Source: Odiellus spinosus
Taxonomy: Eukaryota > Arthropoda > Arachnida > Opiliones > Phalangiidae
DNA: 64,000 nucleotides
NCBI GenBank assembly: GCA_963920705.1
Contig: OY987237.1
Location: 6,106,601 to 6,170,600, forward strand
Direction of reading: 5' to 3'
Positions 24,320 to 37,327 of this stretch are shown piece by piece; position 1 is the first letter of the stretch, and each line of letters opens with the position of its first letter. Under the pieces are notes generated by a model. It searched no databases. It saw only the letters and a program-made list of their open reading frames with translations, and had not been told where the DNA came from. The translations under genes were made by a program, and so were the position numbers.

Positions 24320-26405
24320 CTTTTTATTATCGCCGACCCATGGTTGATATTTATTCGAAATTCAAACAATTCCGACATTCCCCCCGGGGATCGTATTATT
24401 TTAATCTCCTACTTTGACCCGGTCGCGATTACTGATTGACCTCATTACGCCTTTATTTAGATATAATTGACCTCTAATGTAAAAGGACCGACCTCGAAAC
24501 CGCGACGGGGAACGCCATTCCCGAACGTTTTAACGTTTCGCGGGCGACTAACAGTCTGCTCTCCTATCTTCATTGATTTATTTTCTACCACACCACAGCG
24601 CGCGCTGCTCTTTATTTCAAGGTCCATAGGCGTCAAAATTACCTAAATTTTGAGACATACAGTTTAAATGATAAGGCGAGAAAACATTACTAGAAAATAT
24701 ACACCCTTTTACAATTTGATTTTCAAAGCCCGAATTGAGAAGAACCTGGAAAAATTTTATTCTTGAATGGACGATCTTATAGAAACTCGTTCCAGTTGAT
24801 TAACTAGACTTTGTAAAAAAACATTTTCTCGGTGATATCTTAAATCAGACAAAGCAATTCGGTTAACAGTGTGTTAACGTAATGAAATCAAAGACAAGGT
24901 CTAGAATTATGTATCCTCCCATAACATATAGTGATATCAAATTATGGGCATTAAAACGTCGTGAAATCAAATTTTAGGCGAATCTAGATACAACAACAAT
25001 TTTTATTGATAATCGGTATAGTTGAAGTGATAGAATCGGATGAAATCGGCCCTTAGTTCATTCTGTATAACATTTAGCAAGTTCTTCAGGTATATACCCC
25101 GGACCTGTCCAAAGAGATTGCCACGATGAAAAATAATTTTCAGTCAGTAGACCTTTAAACACGCACACGCGTAAAGAGAAACGTACATTGGGGACACGTA
25201 GTAGATGCTGGATATGTCTTTTTAGTCTCAGTTTAAACCTTCAATACATCCTAGGACATCTTTCCTTCTCTCTAAGTTGAAGACAAGTTATAGTTGGGTT
25301 TTATATCTATATAGTATACTGAATACTGCAGAGATTCGTTGAAAATCTGGCATTTCTGGCACAGACAACAGACTCAAGGTCTGTCGAATGATTGTTTTAA
25401 AGACAGGGATAATAAGGTGCTGCTTTCTATTGTTCATATTATTTCTCAAGGTTTGACTACTACACTTTGTAATTATCAAAATACTTCAGGGAAAAAGTAT
25501 AGTTTATAATTGGGGGACACTTATGATACGATTTCGTTCGATAACTTGGTAGTATAAATCTGCAAATTGAATGTGACTCGGTATTGATTTAAAGGGTCTG
25601 TGAATCAAATCTGAAAATCATCTGCAAAACAAACGTGATGACTTGTTTCCTTACATAACTAGCACGGGTTTAGGCAGATAGAGGGGAGTTTGGTTTTCAA
25701 CCTCAAATTAGTCTTTAGATACTCCCTTTTGAAAGCCCTATTTGCTCTGAAATTTTTCACTTTTTGTGTGCTCTTCCTCTATGCACACTGCTTAGCTTTG
25801 ACTGTACAATTTATAATCAACGTCGACTGCTAAGCTAGAAAAGAACGCGACTTAAAAGGGGATTTAAAATCGCAGATAGTCGACTTAATGAATCATTTTA
25901 GACACCGAGAGAAGTTAAATAACGTTGTGGTTTTTTAATTCAAATTAGTTTACTATTTGTAATACTATCGTAGCTATAACTATGGTTGGTTTTAATGTGT
26001 AAGAGGATAACTTTGACATCGTCGATTATAATTATAAATGACAAGCTTTATATAAAGATGTAAATAAATTTTCCACTTAAAAAGGGTCAATGGGCAGCAG
26101 AATTCGACCAACAAGCAAATGTCCACACCTCTAAGACTATAGTTTGAAACATTTTACTGTTGGAATAAAGCGCTCTTCTCACGTGATTGGTCGGAGACTG
26201 TTTAACTGCAACATATAAAAATAAATTATTTTCTAGTTAAATTTAAATTAAACTTTAGATATTTGTAGAAAATAATGGTTTTTATTACACGGTAACAATA
26301 ATACGATACTAAATTGATACGTCATGGTTCGTTATTATACTATGTACATTAAAATTAGCTTTTAACCTTAATTAGTCATTTACACACGATCCTCGGCTTT
26401 ATAAG
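24320..26405. other. Intergenic, TM1 to TM2
   Basis: It contains the dispersed repeat at 25740-25870. Otherwise nothing was recognised. Confidence 0.5.
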
Positions 26406-28441
26406 TTATCTTTCGTCCACTTCCCTTTCGGAATAGACCATGGCTAATTCGGTGTTACCGGCTCCCGGTCGCTGTACGTCCGTACATTTAAAATTAAATT
26501 ATAACGCGCAATCTTTGACTTTGTGGGTAAACAAATATATATAATATAATTACCCTGTACACTCGTCTTCCTCTTCTTTTTCTAATTACCGCTATAATTA
26601 TCGTAATGATGATGATAAATATAACAGCAGCCCCTACGATGAACGCTATTTGGTATGTGTCGCAGCAAATACTTTTATCAACTACAGCGGAAGTTAAAAT
26701 CAATTTGTGTAATTACATTTGTGTACAGTCACGGCAAATGAAAACTTTCAATTGGGGATTATACGGGTACCCGATCCGATAAGTCTGAGATCAATGCGTT
26801 TTCATCCCTACTTTCTATTATCATGACCAGTTTTCACACGCAGTGACTGTACCAGATAATAATTGATACAAAATTAACATTACCTGATGATTCGTAGGCG
26901 TCCATTGATGGTGGTACACCTATTGAAAACAAAATTGAATCACTGATTACCTTGACTAGAAAGTTTGTGACGTCATTAATTACGATGATCATGAGTCAAA
27001 TCGAGTAAAATAACGAAATCTTTCTAAGAACATAATTACCTTTGCATATCTTGAATTTTTCATACGGTACTGTGTCAGAATCATCCTCGTTACATGATAT
27101 ACTCGTACAAGCTGTAGTTTCGCACGTACCAAATGGACAATCTTTCGTAGTATTACAACGTACTGGTGTTACTCCGTCTAAATTTAAAAATTTATTTTAA
27201 TATTCCTCAAAGCTCAATGGTACTACACTCATTCAAGATATTTTAATTAAATTATAACCATTTATTATTTTCGGGTTGGTTAGGCCCGATAGAAGTCTAG
27301 GCCCGGTTTTTTTTTGGGGAGCGGGGGCCTGGGATGCTCATTTTATAATTTTGGGTGCCTCATATCTAGCAAAAATGTCTCTGACATATCAATTGTCCTC
27401 CAATGGTCAAAGTTTTATTGAAACAAATTCCCCACGGACAGGATTATGCATAGTAACATTATAAAATTTCGCGCTATGTTTTATAGGCACCCAATTAATT
27501 ACTAAATGCTTTCGAAAGCTTATAATAAACCAAACCTTTCATTCTATAAATTTAAAAATATGCGGAATTCATATATGCTAGGGAGGCGAATTGAAGTAAC
27601 TTCATTCATTGTAAAATGAACCAGTTTTTTAAACTTTGTTAGCAGCCTTAAGTTTTAAGAGATTATTATATAGGATTAAGCTTTTAAAATTTCGTTTGCT
27701 AGATTGCTAGAATACGCGCTGCTTCTACGAGTTTAATAACGTATTGGCTCCATTCCAGGCTGGAAAATAAGGCGGTTTCACTGGACAAAAATCCAGTTAA
27801 AAAATTAGCTGGGCCAGTTTAAAAATTAAATGATTGGGGGTCTACTGGCCTCAAGGCCAGTTAATTAATTCCAGTTTTGTTATAGTGACAGTTTGTCAAG
27901 CTCATAAAAATTGTAACTGGCCAATGTCGAGTTTTTTTAAATTAAACTGCTTGGGCTCTACTGGCCACAAGTCCAGTTCAAAAATAATCCTTATTTCCAA
28001 GCCTGCTCCATTCCCATAGTCTTTTACATACACTCTGTAAACAGAGAGTTAACGTGAACTAGCGGACGATTTTTCCTTTTGGTGTTTAGTCCCTTTAACA
28101 TAAAGTTTTGGATTTTAAATATACATAAATTAAACCTACCATCTTCGCAGAACAATTCGTCTAAATCGAGACATCGATGTGGGCATCTTGTTTGCCCTAC
28201 TTTGAACATTATTGTGACAACAGGTGGTTCCGTACATGGTTTATAAGAACTTATTACTTTTGTGGTTACTGTAAATATAAATTCAAATAACCCGCTGCTT
28301 AAAATCCATCGAATCAACTCCCTCGCTATGTGCCTCTTTAGCTTACTCACTTGATAAAACAAGAAACAGGCTTTTAACGATGAAAATCGAGGAATTAACC
28401 GCCGCCGGCGACCTTGGTTTGTTTTTACCCATCACAATCAT
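26406..28441 (-). CDS. TM2: type I membrane protein with A and B modules, short basic tail (195 aa)
   Basis: Exons: 28441..28351, 28268..28140, 27177..27040, 26919..26884, 26681..26554 and 26471..26406 (196 codons with TAA). The start is the upstream of two in-frame ATGs, in good context (gaaacgccATG). A signal-peptide core 'IFIVKSLFLVLS' follows. Module A is residues 31-73 (C-x15-C-x3-C-x8-C-EDG). Module B is 74-119, with six Cys including 'KDCPFGTCE' as in TM1. A 12-residue linker leads to a membrane segment at about 142-164, very rich in Ile, with a stop-transfer 'RKRRGRR'. The tail is only about 25 residues ('MVYSEREVDER') and has no PPxY. Unlike its relatives, the membrane exon ends in phase 0 and joins the last exon directly. 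The ectodomain exon order (signal, A, B, linker, TM) is the same as in TM1. Function unknown. Confidence 0.82.
27775..27985. repeat. TGGCCxxAAGTCCAGTT repeat block
   Basis: The motif CTACTGGCC(T/A)CAAG(G/T)CCAGTT and the linked TTAAACTG occur about four times with irregular spacing. It lies in the TM2 intron between modules A and B. It is non-coding. Confidence 0.5.
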
Positions 28442-29135
28442 GGCGTTTCAAAGAAATTTCCCGTTTTAAGTTGAGAATCTAGGGAGGTACCCGAGTTACC
28501 AGAACTTAATATATATCTATTTAAAATACTTCTTTTACAACAACGCTTACATTTTGACAGCTTCAAGTTTTTCATGTAGAAACCTTTTTTAATATTTAAA
28601 GGTAGCTTCGAGAAAAAGGTTCGACTTGGTTATTAAACCCTGTTTAGCGATTGAAAGAAGAAATATGAGAAAATTCCTCTTCAAATTTTGGCGAAGGACT
28701 CGATTCCGGTATTTTCATATCCCCCCACCTAAAACGAAAGTAAATTTTATCAACAAGGTAGTTTTTGAGATTTTGTTTCGAGGTTGCAACTTGCCTCTTA
28801 GAGGAAATGTTTTTCTAATGTTGTTTTAATTCGTCCTGTCTTAATTTTGGGAGTTCTTTTAATTCTAGGCTATTTTACATCTATATTAAAATTATATATT
28901 TGTTAATATACGCCCTGGGTGGTGAGCTTACATTTAGGGAGGTAAACGATCTTGAAATCAGTTCTCAAGTTGAATTTGTTTTGAGGTTCGTGGAAACTTG
29001 AAGTAACCTTGTCAATTATTGTTTAATTATAAACGAAATTATCTTAACGTGTACAATTTATAGAAAAAATTACCGCTTCTCTAGGTTATTCTCCGAATTT
29101 ATATGAATTGAAAACAAAGATGTAAAATTAAGATC

Positions 29136-31342
29136 TTGAAATATCTTAAAATTCCTTGACTTTTTAAAATATCTTAAAATTCCTTGACTTTTTAAAATAT
29201 CTTAAAATTCCTTGACTTTTTAAAATACCTTAAAATTCCTTGACTTTTTAAAATACCTTAAAATTCCCTGACTTTTTAAAATACCTTAAAATTCCCTGAC
29301 TTTTTAAAATACCTTAAAATTCCCTGACTTTTTAAAATACCTTAAAATTCCCTGACTTTTTAAAATACCTTAAAATTCCCTGACTTTTTAAAATACCTTA
29401 AAATTCCCTGACTTTTTAAAATACCTTAAAATTCCCTGACTTTTTAAAATACCTTAAAATTCCCTGACTTTTTAAAATACCTTAAAATTCCCTGACTTTT
29501 TAAAATACCTTAAAATTCCCTGACTTTTTAAAATACCTTAAAATTCCCTGACTTTTTAAAATACCTTAAAATTCCTTGACTTTTTAAAATACCTTAAAAT
29601 TCCTTGACTTTTTAAAATATCTTAAAATTCCTTGACTTTTTAAAATATCTTAAAATTCCTTGACTTTTTAAAATATCTTAAAATTCCTTGACTTTTTAAA
29701 ATATCTTAAAATTCCTTGACTTTTTAAAATATCTTAAAATTCCTTGACTTTTTAAAATATCTTAAAATTCCTTGATTTTTTAAAATATCTTAAAATTCCT
29801 TGACTTTTTAAAATATCTTAAAATTCCTTGACTTTTTAAAATATCTTAAAATTCCTTGACTTTTTAAAATATCTTAAAATTCCTTGACTTTTTAAAATAT
29901 CTTAAAATTCCTTGACTTTTTAAAATATCTTAAAATTCCTTGACTTTTTAAAATATCTTAAAATTCCTTGACTTTTTAAAATATCTTAAAATTCCTTGAC
30001 TTTTTAAAATATCTTAAAATTCCTTGACTTTTTAAAATATCTTAAAATTCCTTGACTTTTTAAAATATCTTAAAATTCCTTGACTTTTTAAAATATCTTA
30101 AAATTCCTTGACTTTTTAAAATATCTTAAAATTCCTTGACTTTTTAAAATATCTTAAAATTCCTTGACTTTTTAAAATATCTTAAAATTCCTTGACTTTT
30201 TAAAATATCTTAAAATTCCTTGACTTTTTAAAATATCTTAAAATTCCTTGACTTTTTAAAATATCTTAAAATTCCTTGACTTTTTAAAATATCTTAAAAT
30301 TCCTTGACTTTTTAAAATATCTTAAAATTCCTTGACTTTTTAAAATATCTTAAAATTCCTTGACTTTTTAAAATATCTTAAAATTCCTTGACTTTTTAAA
30401 ATATCTTAAAATTCCTTGACTTTTTAAAATATCTTAAAATTCCTTGACTTTTTAAAATATCTTAAAATTCCTTGACTTTTTAAAATATCTTAAAATTCCT
30501 TGACTTTTTAAAATATCTTAAAATTCCTTGACTTTTTAAAATATCTTAAAATTCCTTGACTTTTTAAAATATCTTAAAATTCCTTGACTTTTTAAAATAT
30601 CTTAAAATTCCTTGACTTTTTAAAATATCTTAAAATTCCTTGACTTTTTAAAATATCTTAAAATTCCTTGACTTTTTAAAATATCTTAAAATTCCTTGAC
30701 TTTTTAAAATATCTTAAAATTCCTTGACTTTTTAAAATATCTTAAAATTCCTTGACTTTTTAAAATATCTTAAAATTCCTTGACTTTTTAAAATATCTTA
30801 AAATTCCTTGACTTTTTAAAATATCTTAAAATTCCTTGACTTTTTAAAATATCTTAAAATTCCTTGACTTTTTAAAATATCTTAAAATTCCTTGACTTTT
30901 TAAAATATCTTAAAATTCCTTGACTTTTTAAAATATCTTAAAATTCCTTGACTTTTTAAAATATCTTAAAATTCCTTGACTTTTTAAAATATCTTAAAAT
31001 TCCTTGACTTTTTAAAATATCTTAAAATTCCTTGACTTTTTAAAATATCTTAAAATTCCTTGACTTTTTAAAATATCTTAAAATTCCTTGACTTTTTAAA
31101 ATATCTTAAAATTCCTTGACTTTTTAAAATATCTTAAAATTCCTTGACTTTTTAAAATATCTTAAAATTCCTTGACTTTTTAAAATATCTTAAAATTCCT
31201 TGACTTTTTAAAATATCTTAAAATTCCTTGACTTTTTAAAATATCTTAAAATTCCTTGACTTTTTAAAATATCTTAAAATTCCTTGACTTTTTAAAATAT
31301 CTTAAAATTCCTTGACTTTTCCCTGACCTGTGGCAACCCTGT
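29136..31342. repeat. 28-bp minisatellite, about 78 units, fused to a CAGGGTTGCCA terminus
   Basis: The unit is TTAAAATTCCTTGAC plus TTTTTAAAATATC, repeated with no interruption to 31320. The array ends in TCCCTGACCTGTGGCAACCCTG, the terminus of the element family at 21830. A block at about 29226-29600 carries linked variants (ACC for ATC, and CCCTGAC for CCTTGAC at 29265-29572). One unit near 29770 has GATTTTT. The other terminus was not found at the left. It lies in the 3.5 kb between TM2 and TM3. Confidence 0.95.
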
Positions 31343-31959
31343 TCTAAAAACCCCTGTTTGCGGTATAAACCCAAACTTGTTGAACCTTAAAAAATAATTT
31401 AAATATGATTTATTCGCGATTTAAGCAATGCCAAGTTAACTTTAAACTTTATTATACGAATACATGAATTTTCTAAAGTCATAGTTTTAAACACTAACAG
31501 GTTTTAAAAGTACAAATTGTAATTTTTGGTGTGAGCTGTAAAAATTCTTTGTCCAAAATTGGATTAATTAGCTAAAATTTAGTTCGAATATTCATAACTC
31601 TTTTGAAACTATTTTAAATCGGGTCTAGTATTAACGTGGCTTTGTTTTCAAAGTCGTTTTACAAACGTGTAGGAAAAAGATATATTTTTTTAGTTAAATG
31701 TATTTGAATTGTTAACATGCAACAGTTGAAGGCACTCTTACGTTGTACCAAGTACATATCATTGTACCATACAGATATTAGTTTTACTGTTTTACTCCCA
31801 TGAGCATTTATGGTGCGGTATTACAAAGTTTAGTAATATAATTTTTGTTTTTGATTTATAACAATAATAAACAGCCATATCTCAAATATATATTTAGGAA
31901 TCTTTTCCAAATCTAAGGTTATCGAAAAACACATTTCATTACTATACATAGGACTACCT

Positions 31960-34900
31960 TCATTTCGAGCCTTTTTTTGGATTAGGGTTATTTTTATCGT
32001 CTTCTGAGATGCGAGTTGAATAGACCACGTCGTCGTAAGCTGGTGGTAGATCCTAATATTTAATAAAAGGTTACCATGATTAGTCTTAGCGTGTTTTTGG
32101 GATATTTTATCACGTGGAACTCTCTCTGTTAGTTTCAACACAAGACAAACTTCAACAGAATAGAACTACAAACAAATTAGCTACGAATTGTCATATGTTT
32201 TCCGTCTTATCTTGTTTCAAAGTTAGTAATTTTGCTATACTTACAAAGTCTGATTCAACGTGAAAACTAGCGTACAATGGTGGTTGGTTGCCTTTCTTGT
32301 TCAAGTCCTCTTTAGGGCTGGGTGTCGATGACCCTGGTCTCACTTCGTTGCCCAGAAGCGGTTGGTTGCTTCTAGTTGAAACGGGCGACTTAGATTGATG
32401 GTTCGGAGTCATTCCCGCCACTTGCGCCAATTGAACGTTGGGAAACTGTCCTCCTTGTCCAAGGTACTGGGGATTTATCGGGTACAACGGGTTCGGTAGT
32501 GAAGAGAACGACATGGTGGGTAATAATTGACATGGGTATCGAATTTGAGGCTGGGCGATGACTTCCTGGAAATGGATTATTGGAAAATTTAATTAAAAGT
32601 TATCTATGCCATGTTTAAAAACTTCAAAATAGAGTTGGGTAACGTTTAGCGTCTACATAAATTTTAGTTACACCTGTCTTTCCTGTTATCGCTGATAAAC
32701 AGACATGAATTTTCATTGCCCTTATTTTAAAACATTTGATATATGTGGAATGATTCCTTATTTTAATAGAATCACGGGATCAAGAAGTGCTATACATAGT
32801 TTTCAGTAAAGGGGCAAAAGATAATTCCACCCCTCTTACCCAGCTTTGATTTCATTCCCAGGTTGCCAGGAGCTTGTGAGTGCAGTTCAGAACAGATCAG
32901 TTTCAAAACTGAACTCTAGCCTTTCCCTCTGCACTCACAAGTGGTTGGCAACATGGGGGGAACGGCACTTACCCACTTTAGTGAAAACTATGTATTAGGA
33001 CTTTTTTTTTTTTGAAAAGTCAATTGGCCTCAGCTTTTCCCTTTTGCCATTTTCAACAGGTATCGAAATTAAGTCAACCAATGTTAAAACTAAATAAATT
33101 ATTAAATTGTCATAATACCGGACTCTCAGGCGGTGGTGATTCGACCATTCTGACTTGTCCTCTGTTTAAAAATAATAGTTAATGAGTTTATAAAGGTATA
33201 ATTTATGCTCAATTACGAATCAAAGATTTAATTACCTTCTGCCGCAAAATCTAACCAAAAGTAAGAGGATCCCCATTACTAAACCACCGGCTAGAATTGG
33301 TACCAATGTGTTCAAGTAGATCGAATATCCGGTTGATTCTTCTCTCGATGATTGTCTGAATTTCAACCCTCTTGTTGATTCCCCTTGACCCATCTGCATG
33401 TTTCGACCTGAAAACAAAAAGGTTATATTACTTATCCTAAATTCTATATTTCTCAAATCTTAATTAGGCCTTACCTTGACATAATTTCTCGTACGTCTGT
33501 TCGTACTGGTCAGGTTTGTCTTCGCATCCCATTTTTTTGCAAAGTGACTGAACGCATCTTCCCCCGGGACAAGTGCTGTTACATTTGTAAGCGTGAACTC
33601 CATCTGAATTATAATCATTGCTATAAATTTGTCTCGATTACCTAATTGATGGTTAAAGTCTCCAAGTACTTACCATCTTCGCATATAAAAGCGTATTCAG
33701 GGTTTTTACATTGATAGGTACATCCAGATATGATAGTGTAGGGTGCCAAACACTCCGTAATGCTTTCAATTACACCTGTATCGAGACAAATTTTAAATTT
33801 ATTAAATTAATTTTAATTAAGAGTAAAATGATTTGGATTATGCTTCTAATTTATCTTTAAAACTACTACTTAATTAACCCATGTTAGTGTCCCTATATTT
33901 TGCAACTTTATCCAATTAGGCAGTGTCTTTAATTTTATAACTTCTTGGGTAATTGTTGGGACGAAGTTTGAGTTTTAAATAAGGAGGAAGGTGAGAACTT
34001 GATGTACTTAGACATAAGTCGAATAAACAAAGCATCAATGGCCCTAGTATTGGGGGTACGAAATTATGGTGTTAGTAATTTAATTTTCAATGTTATCTCC
34101 CTTTAACCCAGAATATTCAGAAATTCTAGAGATATAAAGCTAATATTTAGGAAACTATATTATGTCTAGTTACAGCAAAAGGTGTAAGCTAATAGAAGTA
34201 CAGGTACTGCTTTTAAACAACAGAATTGTTGTGAAATTTTTCCAACACCTTGAAAAAAAGATCAATTCGGTGTAGAATTTTCCACTTTTCTACAGTTTCT
34301 ACCGTGCAACGTGTGGTATACAAGTACCGGGCGTTAGGAATACCTAATTATCATTGATTTTAAGTCACGTGAGTTACTATTAAACGCGTAACGGCCTTGT
34401 TTCTATGGGATTTAAATTACCTTCTATCTAAAACAACAGGTTGGAAATTAAAATCAATATTAAGCTAGGACACGTAATCCTTCATTCCTGATGCGCAAGA
34501 AAGACAACTACGCTGTTTTGAGAGCAGCCTGTACTTTTTATCCCTTGGGAGGTTTTAGCGTTATATATTTCTCTTATGTTGAAACTTATATCTCTGGGTT
34601 AAGGCGTTTTTAGGAAACTTAAAGGCCTAGGATTTCTTCTGCCTGTCACCTGCCTGTTTCACTGGAGGTAGGCTCACCTTCTGACCTTCCCCTTGGGTAG
34701 CAAGGCAAGACAAAGCCTGGGGGGTGAGTTTGTTTCCAGGGTGACAGGCAGAAGTAATCCTAGGCCTTTAAAAATTAAAATGTCAAAATATATAGGTAAT
34801 ATTTTTCATATATGTGACTTAGTTTATGGAACGTAATAAACGATCATTTTGATACGAATTAAGGACTTATATAAACTTGAAAGACGGCGACCCCCGAGAA

Positions 34901-35625
34901 TCAACTGTATGCTGGCTGTGCAATACTTCTCACTTTAATTAAAAATAGACGATTAGATATATACAAAACTTAATTAGTAATAACATTGTAAATTTTTTAC
35001 CGGTTCATCCCCACCCCACCCTCAATTGAAAGCTATCGCCACCACTCGGACCCCGAATGTGAAATAAGAGTCCTAAAATTCTAAATAGAGCCCTGAAATA
35101 TGGTGCCCATAATTTAAAAACAATCCTAGAGCCGCCACTGCTTCGTTCCATCGAGAACCATGCAATAAATTTAGGAAAAAAACGGTAGAAATATAATCTT
35201 ACTCATATTTTGGAATAACCAATTCGATGTAGGACTAAACGCGTTTTTGCGAATGCACCTGCTTAGTATACTTACCCTTATCGCGAATTTTTAAACTAAT
35301 AATTCATGCGAGTAGGTGGATACAATCGTGCTTAGGGTATAAAGCCATAAATCGAGCGTTTGCATGTTACATTCTCATCGGATGTCAAGCATTTTCGTGT
35401 CCGAAAGAACTATAGATAATTGATTCAAGAGCAGTGTGTAGAATACCTCGAAATCGGCGGATTAACGCGCCATTTCAAATATCATACGAATAAAAATAGT
35501 TCTTTCAAACTGCCCTTGAACGCGAGTCTATTTCCACTTGAAGAACATAAACTGAACTTACCAATAAACGGCAGGATACACAGAGCGGAATTTAAAAGAA
35601 AACTAAATCTATTCCCAATGATCAT
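31960..35625 (-). CDS. TM3: type I membrane protein with A and B modules and PPxY tail (307 aa)
   Basis: Exons: 35625..35562, 33775..33674, 33603..33475, 33407..33236, 33161..33119, 32565..32245 and 32052..31960 (308 codons with TGA). Exon 1 is a clear signal peptide ('MIIGNRFSFLLNSALCILPF') ending in phase 1. Module A (22-55) is C-x9-C-x3-C-x8-C-EDG. Module B (56-98) is 'KCNSTCPGGRC...' ending in LCQ. The membrane exon has a polar stalk and a hydrophobic segment at about 132-151 ('LVPILAGGLVMGILLLLV'). The long tail is Pro/Gln/Ser-rich and carries 'QPPLYASF' (about 263) and 'LPPAYDDVVYS' (about 280). The second motif matches the last-exon 'LPPTYDEA' of TM1. The 1.8-kb first intron holds a hairpin element at 34621-34769. 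Confidence 0.85.
32792..32993. repeat. Fold-back element in TM3 intron
   Basis: The ends TACATAGTTTTCA and TGAAAACTATGTA pair. Inner CTTGTGAGTGCAG and CTGCACTCACAAG (written as complement) also pair. It lies between TM3 exons 5 and 6. Confidence 0.7.
34621..34769. repeat. Hairpin element in TM3 intron 1
   Basis: The arms AAAGGCCTAGGATT (then TCTTCTGCCTGTCACC) and their complement are about 32 bp each with few mismatches. The centre is about 85 bp. Confidence 0.75.
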
Positions 35626-36195
35626 TTTCTTGAAATCGTTGTTTTTTTGCGGGCCTTCGTTTTGGTTTCTTTTCTTTCTGTATTCAAGTATTTTCCTTCT
35701 TTTTCGAGTATTTTATTTGTAGAATCCTGAGCATAGTTTAGGTCCGTGGGACGCTATTGCGCCTTAGAAACAGACAGTTAACGTTAGTTATACCGTTCCA
35801 TAAAACCTTCCTAGAAACCGGACTCTCGTCTCTCTATGGTATCGATTCGGCAGTAGTCAATATTTCGGTAAAACTCTTATAGTTTCGTGACGCCTATTGC
35901 TAGGCTTTCAATAGCGTCCCTTTTTAGTTTAGAATATGCTGAATATATATATACAGTAAAGCTGGCGTGCTAATTTCAACCAGCGGTCGGTTTTAATACT
36001 AACCACGAATGCGCAAGCGTACAACTTTTACTTTTTTCTTTTCAAAGGAATAGTGGAAGGCATTGATTTGACACCTGTGGTAACTATTATATTTTTGGGG
36101 CTAGAATATTCACATTCGTTTTAGATTGGATAGAAATTTAGTTTTTGGGTCTAGTTAGAAAATTATCAGGTAATTATAGTTTAAATTAAACTTTT

Positions 36196-36288
36196 TACAG
36201 AGAAAATGGCATTGTATTGAACGAAAAATAGAGGAACGTCTCGTAAATAAAAATTTTCGTTCAATACCAGTCTGTATTTCTCTGTAAT
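36196..36288. repeat. Hairpin element
   Basis: The arms TTACAGAGAAA plus GTATTGAACGAAAA and the near complement at 36254-36288 pair. It lies upstream of TM3 in otherwise featureless DNA. Confidence 0.6.
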
Positions 36289-37031
36289 AAAAGTTACGTA
36301 ATTCTTGTTAATTACCCACGAAAAATAAAGATTTTCGTGGCATAATCATATCGTAATATATTATAGTTAGAGAATACCTCTTTGTTTCAGTTATTTACAA
36401 AATTACCTTTGATAGCGACCACAACTGTCCGAAATTGTTTTCCTTCACTTAAAGATAATTTAATCTGTTAACCAAACTAACCAAAAAATTTCAAACTTTT
36501 CATTTATCGTGGATAGACTGTTTTAGTTTCACCACCCCTTAAAACTAGTGAAAGTTCCTAGAACCTCTTAACTCTGCCATTTGGGGGTGAGGGGCGAAAA
36601 CAATCGTTTTGATATTTGAGTTCTTTCGGTTGGCGTCTGTGGCTTAATTTACTTTCCCGGCGTGTGTCGCTTGTCCATAATTTCCTATTCCACTTGTCGT
36701 TGGTCACCAACTTACAGTACAGTGTCAAATGTCGGAAATGATCGACCTGGAAAGTTTATAATTGGAAATAAGGCCTCGTGCTCGTTTTTCTATTCGAATC
36801 ACGCTACGCAGTGGGTGCACTTAAAAGAACTATATCCGTTTTAAGGGACATTTATTTCCCCTAAATTATCCCCTTCCGGAAATAAGCCAATACTACATAT
36901 ATACGTAAGATCTTAAAATAAGTGTTTCCGTGAAAATCGATTGAGTGATTTCTAATCTGTTTTTAATTAGTAATGAGCCAAACTTATATTTTCATCCAAA
37001 AAAATCGATAAAAATCTATTTCATTCTCTAT

Positions 37032-37242
37032 TTAAATGGGGAATGCAACCTAATAACAATTCCTTATCGTTTAAATAGGCCTAATGCACAATTAAAAAGT
37101 TTACAAAACAAATATTAAACTAGAAATAAATTTAAAACTTACCCGGAAAATAGGCTTAGCGGGATTCATGGAGCTTCTGATTTCCTAGCGTATAAGGAAT
37201 TGATAAAAATGTACTTGTTGTTAGACTACATTCTCCCTTTAA
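37032..37242. mobile_element. TTAA-AGGGAG element, degenerate copy
   Basis: It has a worn left end (TTTAAATGGGGAATGC) and an intact right end (CATTCTCCCTTTAA). The interior keeps AATAGGCTTAGCGGGATTC, as in the copies at 6157, 49378 and 57191. Confidence 0.7.
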
Positions 37243-37327
37243 AAACTAATAAATTGTATTTGTACGAAAACAGTTCGTGTAAATTATTAAAGGTTCCCAA
37301 AGAATATTAAAGTTCCTTATATGACAC

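Larger units (their letters stand above)
35626..37327. other. Intergenic, upstream of TM3
   Basis: Holds the hairpin at 36196 and the TTAA element at 37032. No exon was recognised. The 100-codon plus-strand frame at 35420-35722 overlaps the TM3 signal exon and is judged a shadow. Confidence 0.5.

Noticed and set aside
29136-31320. Possible CRISPR-like array
   Set aside because: The 28-bp units are contiguous with no spacers. It is a minisatellite.
35420-35722. Plus-strand frame of 100 codons ending in a hydrophobic stretch
   Set aside because: It is opposite the TM3 signal exon and upstream intron DNA, and has a Phe-rich composition typical of AT-rich chance frames.
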